This document shows, one piece after another, positions 38,746 through 48,626 of a DNA stretch of 64,000 nucleotides. The first letter of the stretch is position 1. Every line of letters starts with the position of its first letter. Source of the DNA: Thorsellia anophelis DSM 18579 (GTDB lineage: Bacteria > Pseudomonadota > Gammaproteobacteria > Enterobacterales > Thorselliaceae); assembly GCF_900111395.1 (NCBI RefSeq), contig NZ_FOHV01000008.1, forward strand, positions 110,874-174,873, in the 5' to 3' direction. Both the position numbers and the translations under genes were made by a program. Below the pieces are notes generated by a model. It was not told where the DNA came from, did not search any database, and saw only the letters and a program-made list of their open reading frames with translations.

Positions 38746-39642
38746 TTATTCAGATGCATTAGTCAAAATCGGAGTTGGGGCAGTTTCAGGTATGGTAACT
38801 TGAACTTGAATAATCCTACGATTATCTGCAGCCGTCACTTTAAATAAATAGCCATCAATCGTCACTTTTTCGCCTCGTTCAGGGAGGTGTCCAAGAGTCT
38901 GCATAACTAAACCACCGAGTGTATCAACATCTTCATCACTCAAATGAGTTAAAAATATCTCGTTAAATTCTTCAATATCAATAAGTGCTTTCACACTAAA
39001 AGTATGTTTGTTAAGTTGTCTTACATCGGATTCTTCAATAGGGTCAAACTCATCTTCTATATCCCCCACAATTAACTCTAAGATATCCTCTATAGTAACT
39101 AATCCAGATACACCACCAAACTCATCTATTACGATTGCCATATGGTAACGTGATGATCTAAATTCCTTTAACATACTATCTACACGTTTGCTCTCTGGAA
39201 CAATAACAACTGGTCTTAATAATTTTTTTAGTTCAAATGTTTCTTCACTGCTCAAAGTAAAGGGTAAAAGATCTTTTGCGAGTAAAATCCCCTCAATATG
39301 ATCTTTATCCTCACCTATTACGGGGAATCTTGAATGGGCTGATCTTGTAATAATATCCAGGCAAGCTGATAACGTTAGATCTTGTTGTAATGTTACCATT
39401 TGAGAACGAGGTATCATAATATCTCGGACTCTCTGGTCTGCAATATCCATCACACCTTCTAACATGTCTAAAGTTGCCGGATCAATGAGTTCTTCATTTT
39501 TAGCTTCATGCATGATTTTTAATAATTCTGCACGATCCTGTAGAGGCTTTTTAAATAGTTTTTGCATCAAACTAGAGATAAAACTTTGTGAATTATGGGT
39601 TTCTTTATCTAAGTTTCTACTCGGAGGATTCTCTTCTGACAT
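38746..39642 (-). CDS. corC: CorC (YbeX) CBS-domain protein
   Basis: 298 residues, cytoplasmic. Tandem CBS domains (about 75-200; I-M-I-P-R-S-Q-M-V-T and V-I-D-E-F-G-G-V-S-G-L-V-T-I-E-D) are followed by the CorC/HlyC transporter-associated domain. In E. coli YbeX is tied to magnesium efflux and to ribosome maturation with YbeY. Same strand and order as enterics. Confidence 0.94.
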   Translation of the reverse strand: MSEENPPSRNLDKETHNSQSFISSLMQKLFKKPLQDRAELLKIMHEAKNEELIDPATLDMLEGVMDIADQRVRDIMIPRSQMVTLQQDLTLSACLDIITRSAHSRFPVIGEDKDHIEGILLAKDLLPFTLSSEETFELKKLLRPVVIVPESKRVDSMLKEFRSSRYHMAIVIDEFGGVSGLVTIEDILELIVGDIEDEFDPIEESDVRQLNKHTFSVKALIDIEEFNEIFLTHLSDEDVDTLGGLVMQTLGHLPERGEKVTIDGYLFKVTAADNRRIIQVQVTIPETAPTPILTNASE

Positions 39643-39706
39643 ATTTATTCCTATTAAGAATGACTAATATGAGTCAATCATGTTTATCTAAATAAAGTAG
39701 CACACG

Positions 39707-40174
39707 TTAATCAATTTCATAAGGATTTTTAAATCCTAATGATTCCATTACTTCAATTTCTATCGATTCCATTTCTTCAGCATCTTCAGGTTCAATATGA
39801 TCATAACCTAGTAAATGTAGGCATCCATGTATTACCATATGAGCGTAATGAGCATTAATTTTTTTACCTTGTTCTTGGGCTTCTTTTGCAACAATAGCAT
39901 GACAGATCACTAAATCCCCTAAAAGTTTTGTTTCTAAACTTTCATGACTTTCAGATGGAAATGAAAGCACATTTGTTGGGCTATTTTTCCCTCTATATTG
40001 AAAATTTAATAACTGGCTTTCTTCTAACTCGACAACTCTTATGGTCAATTCAGCCTCAGTTTCAAATAACTTAAGAACAGATTCAGCCCATAATTCGATC
40101 TGCTCAAGTTCTGGAAGAGAGGATTGTTCAATTTCTAATGCATTTTGAAAATCAATTATAAAAGGCTTATTCAT
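39707..40174 (-). CDS. ybeY: Endoribonuclease YbeY
   Basis: Metal-dependent RNase in 16S rRNA 3'-end maturation and ribosome quality control. The zinc motif H-G-C-L-H-L-L-G-Y-D-H is near residues 120-130. I set the start at ATG 40174 (M-N-K-P-F-I), matching the family N-terminus; the frame also offers an ATG at 40189 and a TTG at 40198. The start overlaps the end of ybeZ, so the two are coupled. Confidence 0.93.
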   Translation of the reverse strand: MNKPFIIDFQNALEIEQSSLPELEQIELWAESVLKLFETEAELTIRVVELEESQLLNFQYRGKNSPTNVLSFPSESHESLETKLLGDLVICHAIVAKEAQEQGKKINAHYAHMVIHGCLHLLGYDHIEPEDAEEMESIEIEVMESLGFKNPYEID

Positions 40175-41252
40175 TTTTAGATTCAACATTGGTCTCAATT
40201 ATACTTTCAGATTGGGTGCTTCGCTGCATTATTTCCTGTCGTTTTCGTTTCATCGTTTCTTGATCTTGTCTCTCTTTTTCATCCCAAAGCTCATATGCTG
40301 TTACAATTCTTGCTACAACTGGATGACGAACAACATCTTCACTTTGGAAAAAATTAAAACTCAGTTCATCTAATTGACTCAAGACATCAATCGCATGTCT
40401 TAAACCAGATTTTTGATGCTTTGGTAAATCAATTTGAGTGATATCGCCAGTAATAACAGCTTTAGAATTAAAACCAATTCTTGTTAAAAACATTTTCATT
40501 TGTTCTGGTGTTGTATTTTGGCTTTCATCTAAAATAATAAATGCATCATTCAAAGTTCTCCCTCGCATATACGCTAATGGAGCAACTTCAATCACATTTC
40601 TTTCCATCAATTTTTCAACTTTTTCAAAGCCTAACATTTCGAACAAGGCATCATATAGCGGTCTCAAATAAGGATCGACCTTTTGTGCTAAATCTCCTGG
40701 TAAAAACCCTAATTTTTCACCAGCTTCTACAGCTGGCCTTGTCAATAATATGCGTCTGATTTCTTGTTTTTCAAGTGCATCTACAGCAGCTGCAACTGCA
40801 AGATATGTTTTACCCGTACCAGCAGGCCCAATTCCAAAAATAATATCATGTGTGAGGATGTTGGAAATATAAGTGGCTTGATTAGGCGTTCTTGGCTTAA
40901 TTAAACCACGCTTCGTCTGAATATTGACAGATTTGCCGTAATCAGGTGTATGGTCTTTAGCTTGATCTAATATACCGCTTTCTTTAATAGCTAGATGTAT
41001 CATCTCAACATCAACTTCTGGTATGCGTCCTTTAATCGGTGCAGTTTCGATATATAAATCTCTTAATAACTTGATTGCAGCATTAACTATAAATGTCTTA
41101 CCAATTAATTTGAAGCGATTCTCGCGTCGATTAATCTCAAGACCCAATCTTTTTTCTAAAACAGTGATATGTGAATCCATAGGACCACAAAGATTTTGCA
41201 GTCTATCAGAATCTGCAGGTTCTAAAAATATTTCTTGAGTTGAGGTATTCAA
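40167..41252 (-). CDS. ybeZ: PhoH-like ATPase YbeZ
   Basis: 361 residues. Walker A G-P-A-G-T-G-K-T at 142-149 and Walker B I-I-L-D-E-S-Q-N near 245. PhoH-family NTPase, thought to act with YbeY in RNA metabolism. The C-terminus past residue 325 is charged. Follows miaB with an 80-base gap. Confidence 0.94.
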   Translation of the reverse strand: MNTSTQEIFLEPADSDRLQNLCGPMDSHITVLEKRLGLEINRRENRFKLIGKTFIVNAAIKLLRDLYIETAPIKGRIPEVDVEMIHLAIKESGILDQAKDHTPDYGKSVNIQTKRGLIKPRTPNQATYISNILTHDIIFGIGPAGTGKTYLAVAAAVDALEKQEIRRILLTRPAVEAGEKLGFLPGDLAQKVDPYLRPLYDALFEMLGFEKVEKLMERNVIEVAPLAYMRGRTLNDAFIILDESQNTTPEQMKMFLTRIGFNSKAVITGDITQIDLPKHQKSGLRHAIDVLSQLDELSFNFFQSEDVVRHPVVARIVTAYELWDEKERQDQETMKRKRQEIMQRSTQSESIIETNVESKNE

Positions 41253-41331
41253 TTAATTATCTCCATACAAGCAATGCGAATATTTCCTTCTCATTAAATA
41301 CTCTTCGTTATCAATGAGGAGGAACGATATA

Positions 41332-42759
41332 CTAGTCTGGTGTGTAGATACCAACACCAAGCTCATTTTCTTTACGGGTTCTCGCAATCACTTTACTTGG
41401 CGATTCAATACTTCTTAGTCCCATTTCTTTTTCTGTTCTAACAACAACACCCCTCAATGAATTATTTAGCGCTTCAGTGATTTCAATATCAACAAACTGG
41501 CCAACCATATCAGGAGTACCTTGGAAATTAACAACACGATTGCATTCAGTACGTCCTTGGAGTTCCATTACATCCTTTTTAGAGGTACCTTCGACCAAAA
41601 TACGTACAATGGTACCTAATTTACGTCTACTAAATTGCATCGCTTGTTGCGTTATGCGTTCTTGTAACAAGTACAATCTTTGTTTTTTTTCTTCTTCACT
41701 TACTTCATCCTCCATTTCCGCAGCAGGAGTGCCTGGTCTTGAAGAATAAACAAAGCTAAAACTCGTATCAAAATTGACATCAGCAATTAAATTCATAGTT
41801 TGCATAAAATCATCTGCAGTTTCCCCTGGAAAACCAACAATAAAATCTGAGCTAAACAGCATATCAGGTCTTACTTTTTTAAGTTTACGGATAATAGATT
41901 TATATTCTAAGGCCGTATGTCCACGTTGCATTAAATTTAATATACGATCTGAACCACTTTGTACTGGTAAATGAAGATAACTCACAAGTTCTGGGGTATC
42001 TTCATAGACATGGATTATGTCATCCGTGAACTCTATAGGATGACTAGTTGTGTATCTTACTCTGTCAATTCCATCAATTGCAGCGACTAAGCGCAACAAT
42101 TCAGAAAAACGACATATCTCACCATCGAAAGTGAGGCCTTTGTATGCGTTCACATTTTGCCCTAAGAGGTTTACCTCTCTGACACCTTGATCTGCAAGCT
42201 GAGCAATTTCAAATAATACATCATCCACAGGTCTACTAACTTCTTCACCGCGTGTGTATGGGACAACACAGAATGTGCAATATTTATTGCATCCTTCCAT
42301 AATTGAAACAAATGCTGTCACGCCATCAGCTTTAGGCTCAGGTAATCGGTCAAACTTTTCAATTTCTGGAAAGCTTATATCAACAATAGGTGAGTTTGAT
42401 CCTTGAACGTGATTTATCATTTCAGGTAATCGATGCAAGGTTTGTGGACCAAATACAATATCTACACATTTTGCTCGAGAACGGATATTTTCCCCTTCTT
42501 GAGAAGCAACACAACCTCCAACACCAATGATGAGATCGGGATTTTTTTCTTTTAACTTCCTCCATCTGCCTAGTTGATGAAAGACTTTTTCTTGTGCTTT
42601 TTCACGTATTGAGCATGTATTAAGTAATAAAACATCGGCCTCCTCAGGACTATCAGTTAACTCATAACCATGTGTTGCGGATAAAAGATCTGACATTTTA
42701 GAGGAGTCGTATTCATTCATTTGACATCCCCATGTTTTGATGTGTAATTTTTTACTCAT
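41332..42759 (-). CDS. miaB: tRNA-2-methylthio-N6-isopentenyladenosine synthase
   Basis: Radical SAM methylthiotransferase modifying A37 of tRNAs. Cys 12, 49 and 83 bind the auxiliary iron-sulfur cluster, and Cys 157, 161 and 164 (C-N-K-Y-C-T-F-C) bind the radical SAM cluster; a C-terminal TRAM domain follows. 475 residues, normal length. First gene of the miaB-ybeZ-ybeY-corC-lnt run. Confidence 0.96.
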   Translation of the reverse strand: MSKKLHIKTWGCQMNEYDSSKMSDLLSATHGYELTDSPEEADVLLLNTCSIREKAQEKVFHQLGRWRKLKEKNPDLIIGVGGCVASQEGENIRSRAKCVDIVFGPQTLHRLPEMINHVQGSNSPIVDISFPEIEKFDRLPEPKADGVTAFVSIMEGCNKYCTFCVVPYTRGEEVSRPVDDVLFEIAQLADQGVREVNLLGQNVNAYKGLTFDGEICRFSELLRLVAAIDGIDRVRYTTSHPIEFTDDIIHVYEDTPELVSYLHLPVQSGSDRILNLMQRGHTALEYKSIIRKLKKVRPDMLFSSDFIVGFPGETADDFMQTMNLIADVNFDTSFSFVYSSRPGTPAAEMEDEVSEEEKKQRLYLLQERITQQAMQFSRRKLGTIVRILVEGTSKKDVMELQGRTECNRVVNFQGTPDMVGQFVDIEITEALNNSLRGVVVRTEKEMGLRSIESPSKVIARTRKENELGVGIYTPD

Positions 42760-42936
42760 ATATAACTTTGTTTACCCTAATGAAATAAGATGGAAGTGCG
42801 TACTTTATGATTATAAATACTTAGCATCTATTTTACGCTGATATTGACCAAAAATACCAATAAAAATACGTCAATAGCACTATTTGAGCTAATTTTTACA
42901 TTTACAAGTCATTTAATAATACAATACCTTTAAAAA

Positions 42937-43371
42937 TCAAATATGTGATAATGGCGTATTGCCAAATGAAAAGTTTTGCCTTGCAGTTGGTAATTCTATA
43001 GGTTTGCCTGATTTATCCACTCTAACGTAAGTAAATGTGGCCTCTGTAGCTTGATATCGTATCCCAATTGGACTTGTCGCTAGTCGTTTAATCCAAACTT
43101 GTATATTAATCGTTAACGAACTTTTACCAGTTTTTAAACACTCAGCATAACAGCAAACTACATCGCCAACAGCTACAGATTTTAAAAATGTCATACTGTC
43201 GGCTTTCACAGTCACAACTCGCCCTTCAGCAATTTCTTTTGCTAATATTGCGCCTCCTAAATCCATTTGTGACATCAACCATCCACCAAAAATATCTCCA
43301 TTTGCATTAGTATCAGTCGGCATTGCAAGTGTTCTTAGAACTAGTTCACCTTGTGGCTTATCTCTATCCAT
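42937..43371 (-). CDS. yciA: Acyl-CoA thioesterase YciA
   Basis: 144-residue hotdog-fold thioesterase hydrolysing a range of acyl-CoAs. The active-site stretch T-N-A-N-G-D-I-F-G-G-W-L lies near residues 20-31, with the matching H/T-rich strand after it. Single gene. Confidence 0.9.
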   Translation of the reverse strand: MDRDKPQGELVLRTLAMPTDTNANGDIFGGWLMSQMDLGGAILAKEIAEGRVVTVKADSMTFLKSVAVGDVVCCYAECLKTGKSSLTINIQVWIKRLATSPIGIRYQATEATFTYVRVDKSGKPIELPTARQNFSFGNTPLSHI

Positions 43372-43712
43372 GTCTTCCTCATTAAAACTTTTTATCTACT
43401 ATTTAGCTTAAGTTTTTAAACTTAATTATTCATTATCCACTGAACCTCATTATTTTGCAAAAAAACTTGCTATTAGTAGAATAATGAATGTCATTTTAGT
43501 CAGCCATTATTTTATCCTTTAGTGAACACTATGCTTCATGACAAATAGATTAAAACCTTTACTATTTAATTGATTTAAATGCAATTACACATTCCATTTT
43601 CTTTTTCATGCATGATTTTACCGCTTTAAATATGCTACATTCCTTTTTGGCATAAGAAAATAAAGGAAATTATTATTTCAATAAGATTAGTACTTATTTA
43701 ATTGGAATGCTT
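43372..43712. other. Intergenic region, nothing recognised
   Basis: 340 AT-rich bases between yciA (leftward, starting here) and the end of lplT. No hairpin with U run and no coding signal seen. Confidence 0.45.
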
Positions 43713-44978
43713 TCATTTATTTTTCATTGTCTTAAAGATAATTATGAGTATTGTGATAGCAAAAATCCCGCCAAACCCAATTCCCATAATATTGGGGCTC
43801 ATACCGAGCGAATGAAAAAGAGTATAAAACACTAGCATAAATAACATCATACTGTTTTCTGAAAAATTTTGTGCAGCAATCGCCTTTCCTACCCCAATTA
43901 AATCACGGCCTCTTTCTTGAAGAAGCGCATTTAATGGGACAATAAATACACCACCAAAAATCCCTATTAAAATAAGCATAGCATGAATTGGGATTAATGC
44001 TTGTTGAATTGCCCAAAATTCCAAGTTATGAGTGATACCATCAGCTAAAACTTCTGGTCTCACTTCAATTAACATAGCAATAACAACACATATCCCCATT
44101 AACACCCCTGCATATAGCGCTAATTTGGCTTTTTCTAATGTAATAAATTTTGCGGCTAATCCTGATCCGATGACAATGCCAATTGCAACTGTAGCATTTA
44201 AAATAGATGGGGTCGTTTTATCAACAACATTAAGAACATAAGGTACCCAAGCAATTAATAGGAATCTTAAAGTTATCCCAGCTCCCCAAAATAAACTTGT
44301 ACCTAATAATGATACTTTTGCATCGATATCCGACAACAGTACTTTAAGTGATTGAATAAAATTTTTACACATCGTATTAGGATGCCAAGACATCTCTATA
44401 TTTTTTGCAGGTAATTTGGGGATATATAAATTTGCAATAAGGGCTGCAAAATATAGTGCTGCGCACATACCTAGCGCAAATGTTGTATGATGATCTGCAG
44501 CAAATCCACCAGCAATTGCGCCAATTAATATCGCAGCAATAGTGCTTGCCTCGATTACACCATTCGCTTTAACAAGATTTCCTGGGTGAGAGACCTCACC
44601 TAAAATACCGTATTTTGCTGGGGAGTACAACGCAGCCCCTAACCCTACAATGACATACCCTAAAAACGGATTTCCGCCGCTAAATATTAATAATGAACCG
44701 ACTAATTTTAGTCCGTTCGAAATTAGCATAACTTTACCCTTATCAAATTTATCAGCAAAACTTCCAACAAAAGGGGCCGTTATCACATATACACCAACAA
44801 ATAATAATTGAAAAATAGGATCAATCCAGCTTGCATATTCCAACTTAATCGCAAGCGCTAATATTGCAAAAAGTAACGCGTTATCTGCAAGCGCCGAAAA
44901 AAATTGAGCTAACGCAACAGAAGTTAAACCTCGATTGAATAATGGCACAGCTTCATTTGTGGTTTCATTTTTATTCAT
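43713..44978 (-). CDS. lplT: Lysophospholipid transporter LplT
   Basis: MFS flippase, 421 residues with about 12 spans, bringing lysophospholipids from the periplasmic leaflet inward for re-acylation by Aas. Loop motif G-S-F-A-D-K-F-D-K-G-K-V near 72-83. It is 36 bases downstream of aas on the same strand, the known functional pair, here in the order aas-lplT. Confidence 0.93.
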   Translation of the reverse strand: MNKNETTNEAVPLFNRGLTSVALAQFFSALADNALLFAILALAIKLEYASWIDPIFQLLFVGVYVITAPFVGSFADKFDKGKVMLISNGLKLVGSLLIFSGGNPFLGYVIVGLGAALYSPAKYGILGEVSHPGNLVKANGVIEASTIAAILIGAIAGGFAADHHTTFALGMCAALYFAALIANLYIPKLPAKNIEMSWHPNTMCKNFIQSLKVLLSDIDAKVSLLGTSLFWGAGITLRFLLIAWVPYVLNVVDKTTPSILNATVAIGIVIGSGLAAKFITLEKAKLALYAGVLMGICVVIAMLIEVRPEVLADGITHNLEFWAIQQALIPIHAMLILIGIFGGVFIVPLNALLQERGRDLIGVGKAIAAQNFSENSMMLFMLVFYTLFHSLGMSPNIMGIGFGGIFAITILIIIFKTMKNK

Positions 44979-45014
44979 ATATTACCTCAAATTTGAAAGT
45001 ATGAATGTTAAGCA

Positions 45015-47162
45015 TTATACTTCCAATGCTAATTGTGTAAGGGTGACAAAATCTGTTTTACCTGAACCTAATAATGGGATACTTTCTATATAGCAAATCA
45101 ATCTTGGCACCGAAATTTCCGGCATCCCAATAATTTTCGCTTGTTCTCTTAATTTTTCACGGTTCAGTGATTTATCTGTTGTAAAAAGAACAACAGCCTC
45201 GCCTTTTTGTTCATCCTTACGGGTTACAGCTGCATGCTGCGCCTCTTTATTTATCGCCAAAGCTAAGTTTTCAATTGATTCAAGTGCGACCATTTCACCT
45301 GCTATTTTTGCAAAACGTTTCATCCGGCCTAATATGCTACAATACCCATCATCATCTATGCTTACGATATCACCGGTATCATACCAACCAGATTCAAATT
45401 GACCATTAGCATTATAAGCCCCTGTAGGTTCTAACATACCTGGTTTTTCCACTTTCAAATACCCTTGCATCACATTTGGTCCTTTAACTTGTAATACACC
45501 AGCATTATCAATTCCAGGCACCGGTATCAAGCGAGTTTCAATCCTAGGCAGCGCTCTTCCAACTGTTCCTTCTTTAACCGCCATAGGTACGTTGATAGAT
45601 ATAACGGGCGCACATTCTGTGACACCGTAACCTTCCAAGATTCTTATTCCAAATTTATTCTGCCATAACAGTTTTGTCTGTTGGCTTAATTTTTCTGCTC
45701 CGGCTACGACATATCTTAATTTGACAAAATCATATGGATGTCCAAACTTGGCATACTTTTCTAAAAAGGTGGACGTGCCAAATAACACAGTGCATTGTTT
45801 ATCATAAATTAATTCTGGAATAATACGATAATGTAATGGGCTTGGATATAAAAATAATCGGCTACCGCAATACAATGGTGCAAGTAATCCAGCTGTAAGA
45901 CCAAAAGCGTGAAATAGTGGCAGGCAGGACATAAATTTGTCTTTTGGGGTAAAATCAGCAACTGCTTTAATTTGTTCAATATTTGCTAAGATTGAACTAT
46001 TACTATGCACAACACCTTTTGGATTACCCTCTGACCCAGATGTGTATAAATTAACAGCAGGACTATCTGGTTCTACTGATTGCTTAACTAGGTTTGGAAA
46101 ATAAGTTCTAATGCCAATCCAAACTTTATCTGTTAGCGTGAGTCTATCTTTAAAATCTTCTAAAAATATCCAGTTAACGGACTTAACATCAAGGATTAAA
46201 TTTTCAAGATTGCCCTTTTCAATAAAGCTTCTAGAGGTAATAATAGTTTTAATTTCTGATGCAATTACAGCACTATTAATGCCTTTTGCGCCAGCAGTGT
46301 AATTCAATAACGCACAAACCCTCGAGCTTAAATTAGCCCCTAAAATTGCCGCTCCCATAACAGTCGCATTAGGCAACAAGAGCCCTAACGTTTCTTTTTT
46401 AGCACTGCATTTATCAAAAATTCGACTTAATGCAAGTGATTTTTTTGTTAGCGTTCTATATGATTCTTCTATAAAATTAATATCTTCGATAATTTTTGTG
46501 CTCATACCATAGTTACACGCAGCTTGAATGTAAGCTTCCCAGATGGTTTGGGCTTTTCTTGCGTCAACTTTTGCATTCATCATAATGCGATGTAATTGAT
46601 CCCCTAATATCGCTCTTTTTTGTGCTCCTGTCCCTAAAAGGGGCATATCTAAACGTTCCGCTGGTAATATATGAATTGTTATTTTTGGAAAGATTTGTAG
46701 CTTTACCAGACCTTTTAGATAGCTAAAAAAACTAAATTCAGCACCTTCAATCCGAACTGGTATGATATCAGCATTTGTCTTAGCAGCTATGAAACCTGCA
46801 CCGTCAAATACTTTCATTAAAGACCCCGTTAAAGAAATGCGGCCTTCTGGGAAGATGACTAGGGGGACACCTGAATCCACTTCTTTTATCATTTGTTTAA
46901 TTGCAAATGGATTAGTCGGTTCAACTGGTAAAAATTTCATTCTACTCTTGAGCCATTTCAATGGTGCTTTTTCGATATATGGGCTGTAAATCGCAAAAAC
47001 TGGTTCAATCGGTAGAAATAAGCCTAATAATATGCCATCTAACAAAGATACGTGGTTAGGGGTGATGATTTTTTTTGTATCGCTAGTATTAGAAAAGGTT
47101 CCAATTACCTCAATTCTGAACATTAAGGTAAATATTTTTTTTAAGAAAAATTTTAAGCTCAT
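45015..47162 (-). CDS. aas: Bifunctional lysophosphatidylethanolamine acyltransferase / acyl-ACP synthetase
   Basis: Re-acylates lysophosphatidylethanolamine. The N-terminal PlsC-type domain has N-H-V-S-L-L-D at 36-42 and F-P-E-G-R near 110; the C-terminal AMP-binding domain has T-S-G-S-E-G-N-P-K-G-V near 371-381. The start is set at ATG 47162 (M-S-L-K-F-F, AAGG upstream), giving 715 residues; an upstream start at 47213 would add 17 residues without homology. Works with LplT next door. Confidence 0.93.
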   Translation of the reverse strand: MSLKFFLKKIFTLMFRIEVIGTFSNTSDTKKIITPNHVSLLDGILLGLFLPIEPVFAIYSPYIEKAPLKWLKSRMKFLPVEPTNPFAIKQMIKEVDSGVPLVIFPEGRISLTGSLMKVFDGAGFIAAKTNADIIPVRIEGAEFSFFSYLKGLVKLQIFPKITIHILPAERLDMPLLGTGAQKRAILGDQLHRIMMNAKVDARKAQTIWEAYIQAACNYGMSTKIIEDINFIEESYRTLTKKSLALSRIFDKCSAKKETLGLLLPNATVMGAAILGANLSSRVCALLNYTAGAKGINSAVIASEIKTIITSRSFIEKGNLENLILDVKSVNWIFLEDFKDRLTLTDKVWIGIRTYFPNLVKQSVEPDSPAVNLYTSGSEGNPKGVVHSNSSILANIEQIKAVADFTPKDKFMSCLPLFHAFGLTAGLLAPLYCGSRLFLYPSPLHYRIIPELIYDKQCTVLFGTSTFLEKYAKFGHPYDFVKLRYVVAGAEKLSQQTKLLWQNKFGIRILEGYGVTECAPVISINVPMAVKEGTVGRALPRIETRLIPVPGIDNAGVLQVKGPNVMQGYLKVEKPGMLEPTGAYNANGQFESGWYDTGDIVSIDDDGYCSILGRMKRFAKIAGEMVALESIENLALAINKEAQHAAVTRKDEQKGEAVVLFTTDKSLNREKLREQAKIIGMPEISVPRLICYIESIPLLGSGKTDFVTLTQLALEV

Positions 47163-47612
47163 AATAAATCCTTGAATCAGTGTATCGATTTTTATTAAAT
47201 AACAGTTAAACAAACACTCCTAAACTAGCTATCTACTTTTCAAAAAAATTTGAATTGCACGCATTCAATACAATTAAATAGAAATAGTTAAGTTAATAGC
47301 ACTATTTTGCCAACCTATAAAATCTTTGCAAACATTAAATCAACAAGGATCATAATATGATACTTTTTTACGCTCTGAAACGAACATTTATCTAACAGCA
47401 GTTGTGTTTAAATCTATTTTTTTCTATACATTCCTTCCTTTATTTTAGTCATACAAGCAATTTAGATATTGTTATTAAAAAGAAAAATCATACTAGCAGT
47501 CTACTTCTTATATATCACAAGTTCAAAACTAATAATTTATTTTCTAATCATCATAAAATAAAGGTATAATTCATTTTATTAACTTATTTTTTATCTCTAT
47601 TAGGCGCTTACA
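47163..47612. other. Divergent promoter region, nothing else recognised
   Basis: 450 AT-rich bases between the leftward aas and the rightward lipoprotein gene. Promoters for both are expected. No convincing hairpin or RNA. Confidence 0.45.
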
Positions 47613-48512
47613 ATGTTATCTTTTTTAAATGCATCAAAAATTCCTATAATACTGCTCTGTCTTACAGCTTTAACAGCGTGTTCTTCTAGTAACAAAAAAA
47701 TTGACAGAGCCCCTATTTCAAAATCCGCTCCTTCATTCGATGAAGTTGTAAAGTTACAAAAGAATAATTCTTCTGCTGATCCTAAAATTGCCGCAGCAAG
47801 AAAAGAGCTTCTGACTATAGCTCAAATGATCTATAAAAATGAAACAGGGGAAAATCGCGATAACTTAGTATATTGGAACCCTAACGAGCCTTTCCCATCA
47901 TTAGGGATTGGTCATTTTATATGGTATCCAAAGGGTTATAATGCAAGCTATGGGGATATGTTGCCAAGCCTAATTGCTTTTTATCAACAAAACAATCGTA
48001 AAGTCCCAAAGATTTTGACATCTAGGTATGCCCCATGGAAAAATCGTTCTGAATTCGAAGCGGCAAGAAAACGTGGTGAATTTGAAGAATTAATTCGTTT
48101 TTTTGAAGAAACTAAAGACGTCCAAATTGTGTTTATCTATAAACGTCTATTAGACTCTGTTGATAAAATGGTAGCGAGCTCTAAAAAACCTGATCATATC
48201 AAAAAACAGTTTACTCGCGTGATGAAAACTAAAAATGGTCTATATCCGTTGATTGATTATGTAAATTTTAAAGGCGAAGGAACTAAACCTATTAAAGAGT
48301 ACAATAATATTAGTTGGGGATTACAGCAGGTATTGGAAAGTATGAATGGTTCGAATGTAGGTCGAACCGCACTTTCAGATTTTTCTGAAGGATGTAAAAA
48401 AACACTTAAAGCTAGGGTTAACAATCAACCAAGCAACAAAAAAGATGATGTTTTCTTACCTGGTTGGTTAAAGCGATGTGATACTTATGCTAATGCACAT
48501 AACTTAATTTAG
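47613..48512 (+). CDS. Uncharacterised lipoprotein with lysozyme-like E..GIGH motif
   Basis: 299 residues. Signal peptide with lipobox L-T-A-C, Cys 23, followed by S-S-S-N, which suits sorting to the outer membrane. A mature domain begins near residue 60. It has Y-K-N-E-T-G-E (74-80), then F-P-S-L-G-I-G-H-F-I-W-Y (94-105). An acidic residue followed by G-I-G-H is the active-site arrangement of T4-type lysozymes, so a muramidase-like fold is possible, but overall similarity is not apparent by eye. The C-terminus has I-S-W-G-L-Q-Q-V and two cysteines. Own promoter, convergent with the radical SAM gene. Confidence 0.7.
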   Translation: MLSFLNASKIPIILLCLTALTACSSSNKKIDRAPISKSAPSFDEVVKLQKNNSSADPKIAAARKELLTIAQMIYKNETGENRDNLVYWNPNEPFPSLGIGHFIWYPKGYNASYGDMLPSLIAFYQQNNRKVPKILTSRYAPWKNRSEFEAARKRGEFEELIRFFEETKDVQIVFIYKRLLDSVDKMVASSKKPDHIKKQFTRVMKTKNGLYPLIDYVNFKGEGTKPIKEYNNISWGLQQVLESMNGSNVGRTALSDFSEGCKKTLKARVNNQPSNKKDDVFLPGWLKRCDTYANAHNLI

Positions 48513-48566
48513 TAGACCTAGTTCGATTTGTGAGTTTTGAATCATTAAATATTGAGTAAATTTGAA

Positions 48567-48605
48567 AATACAAAAGCTGCTTATCATTTTTGCAGTTTTT
48601 GTATT
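48567..48605. terminator. Bidirectional terminator between lipoprotein and radical SAM genes
   Basis: AATACAAAAGCTGC and GCAGTTTTTGTATT form a 14-base stem with one G-T position. A- and T-tracts in the stem let it serve both convergent genes. Confidence 0.75.
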
Positions 48606-48626
48606 ATTGATTACTTGCTACAAGTC

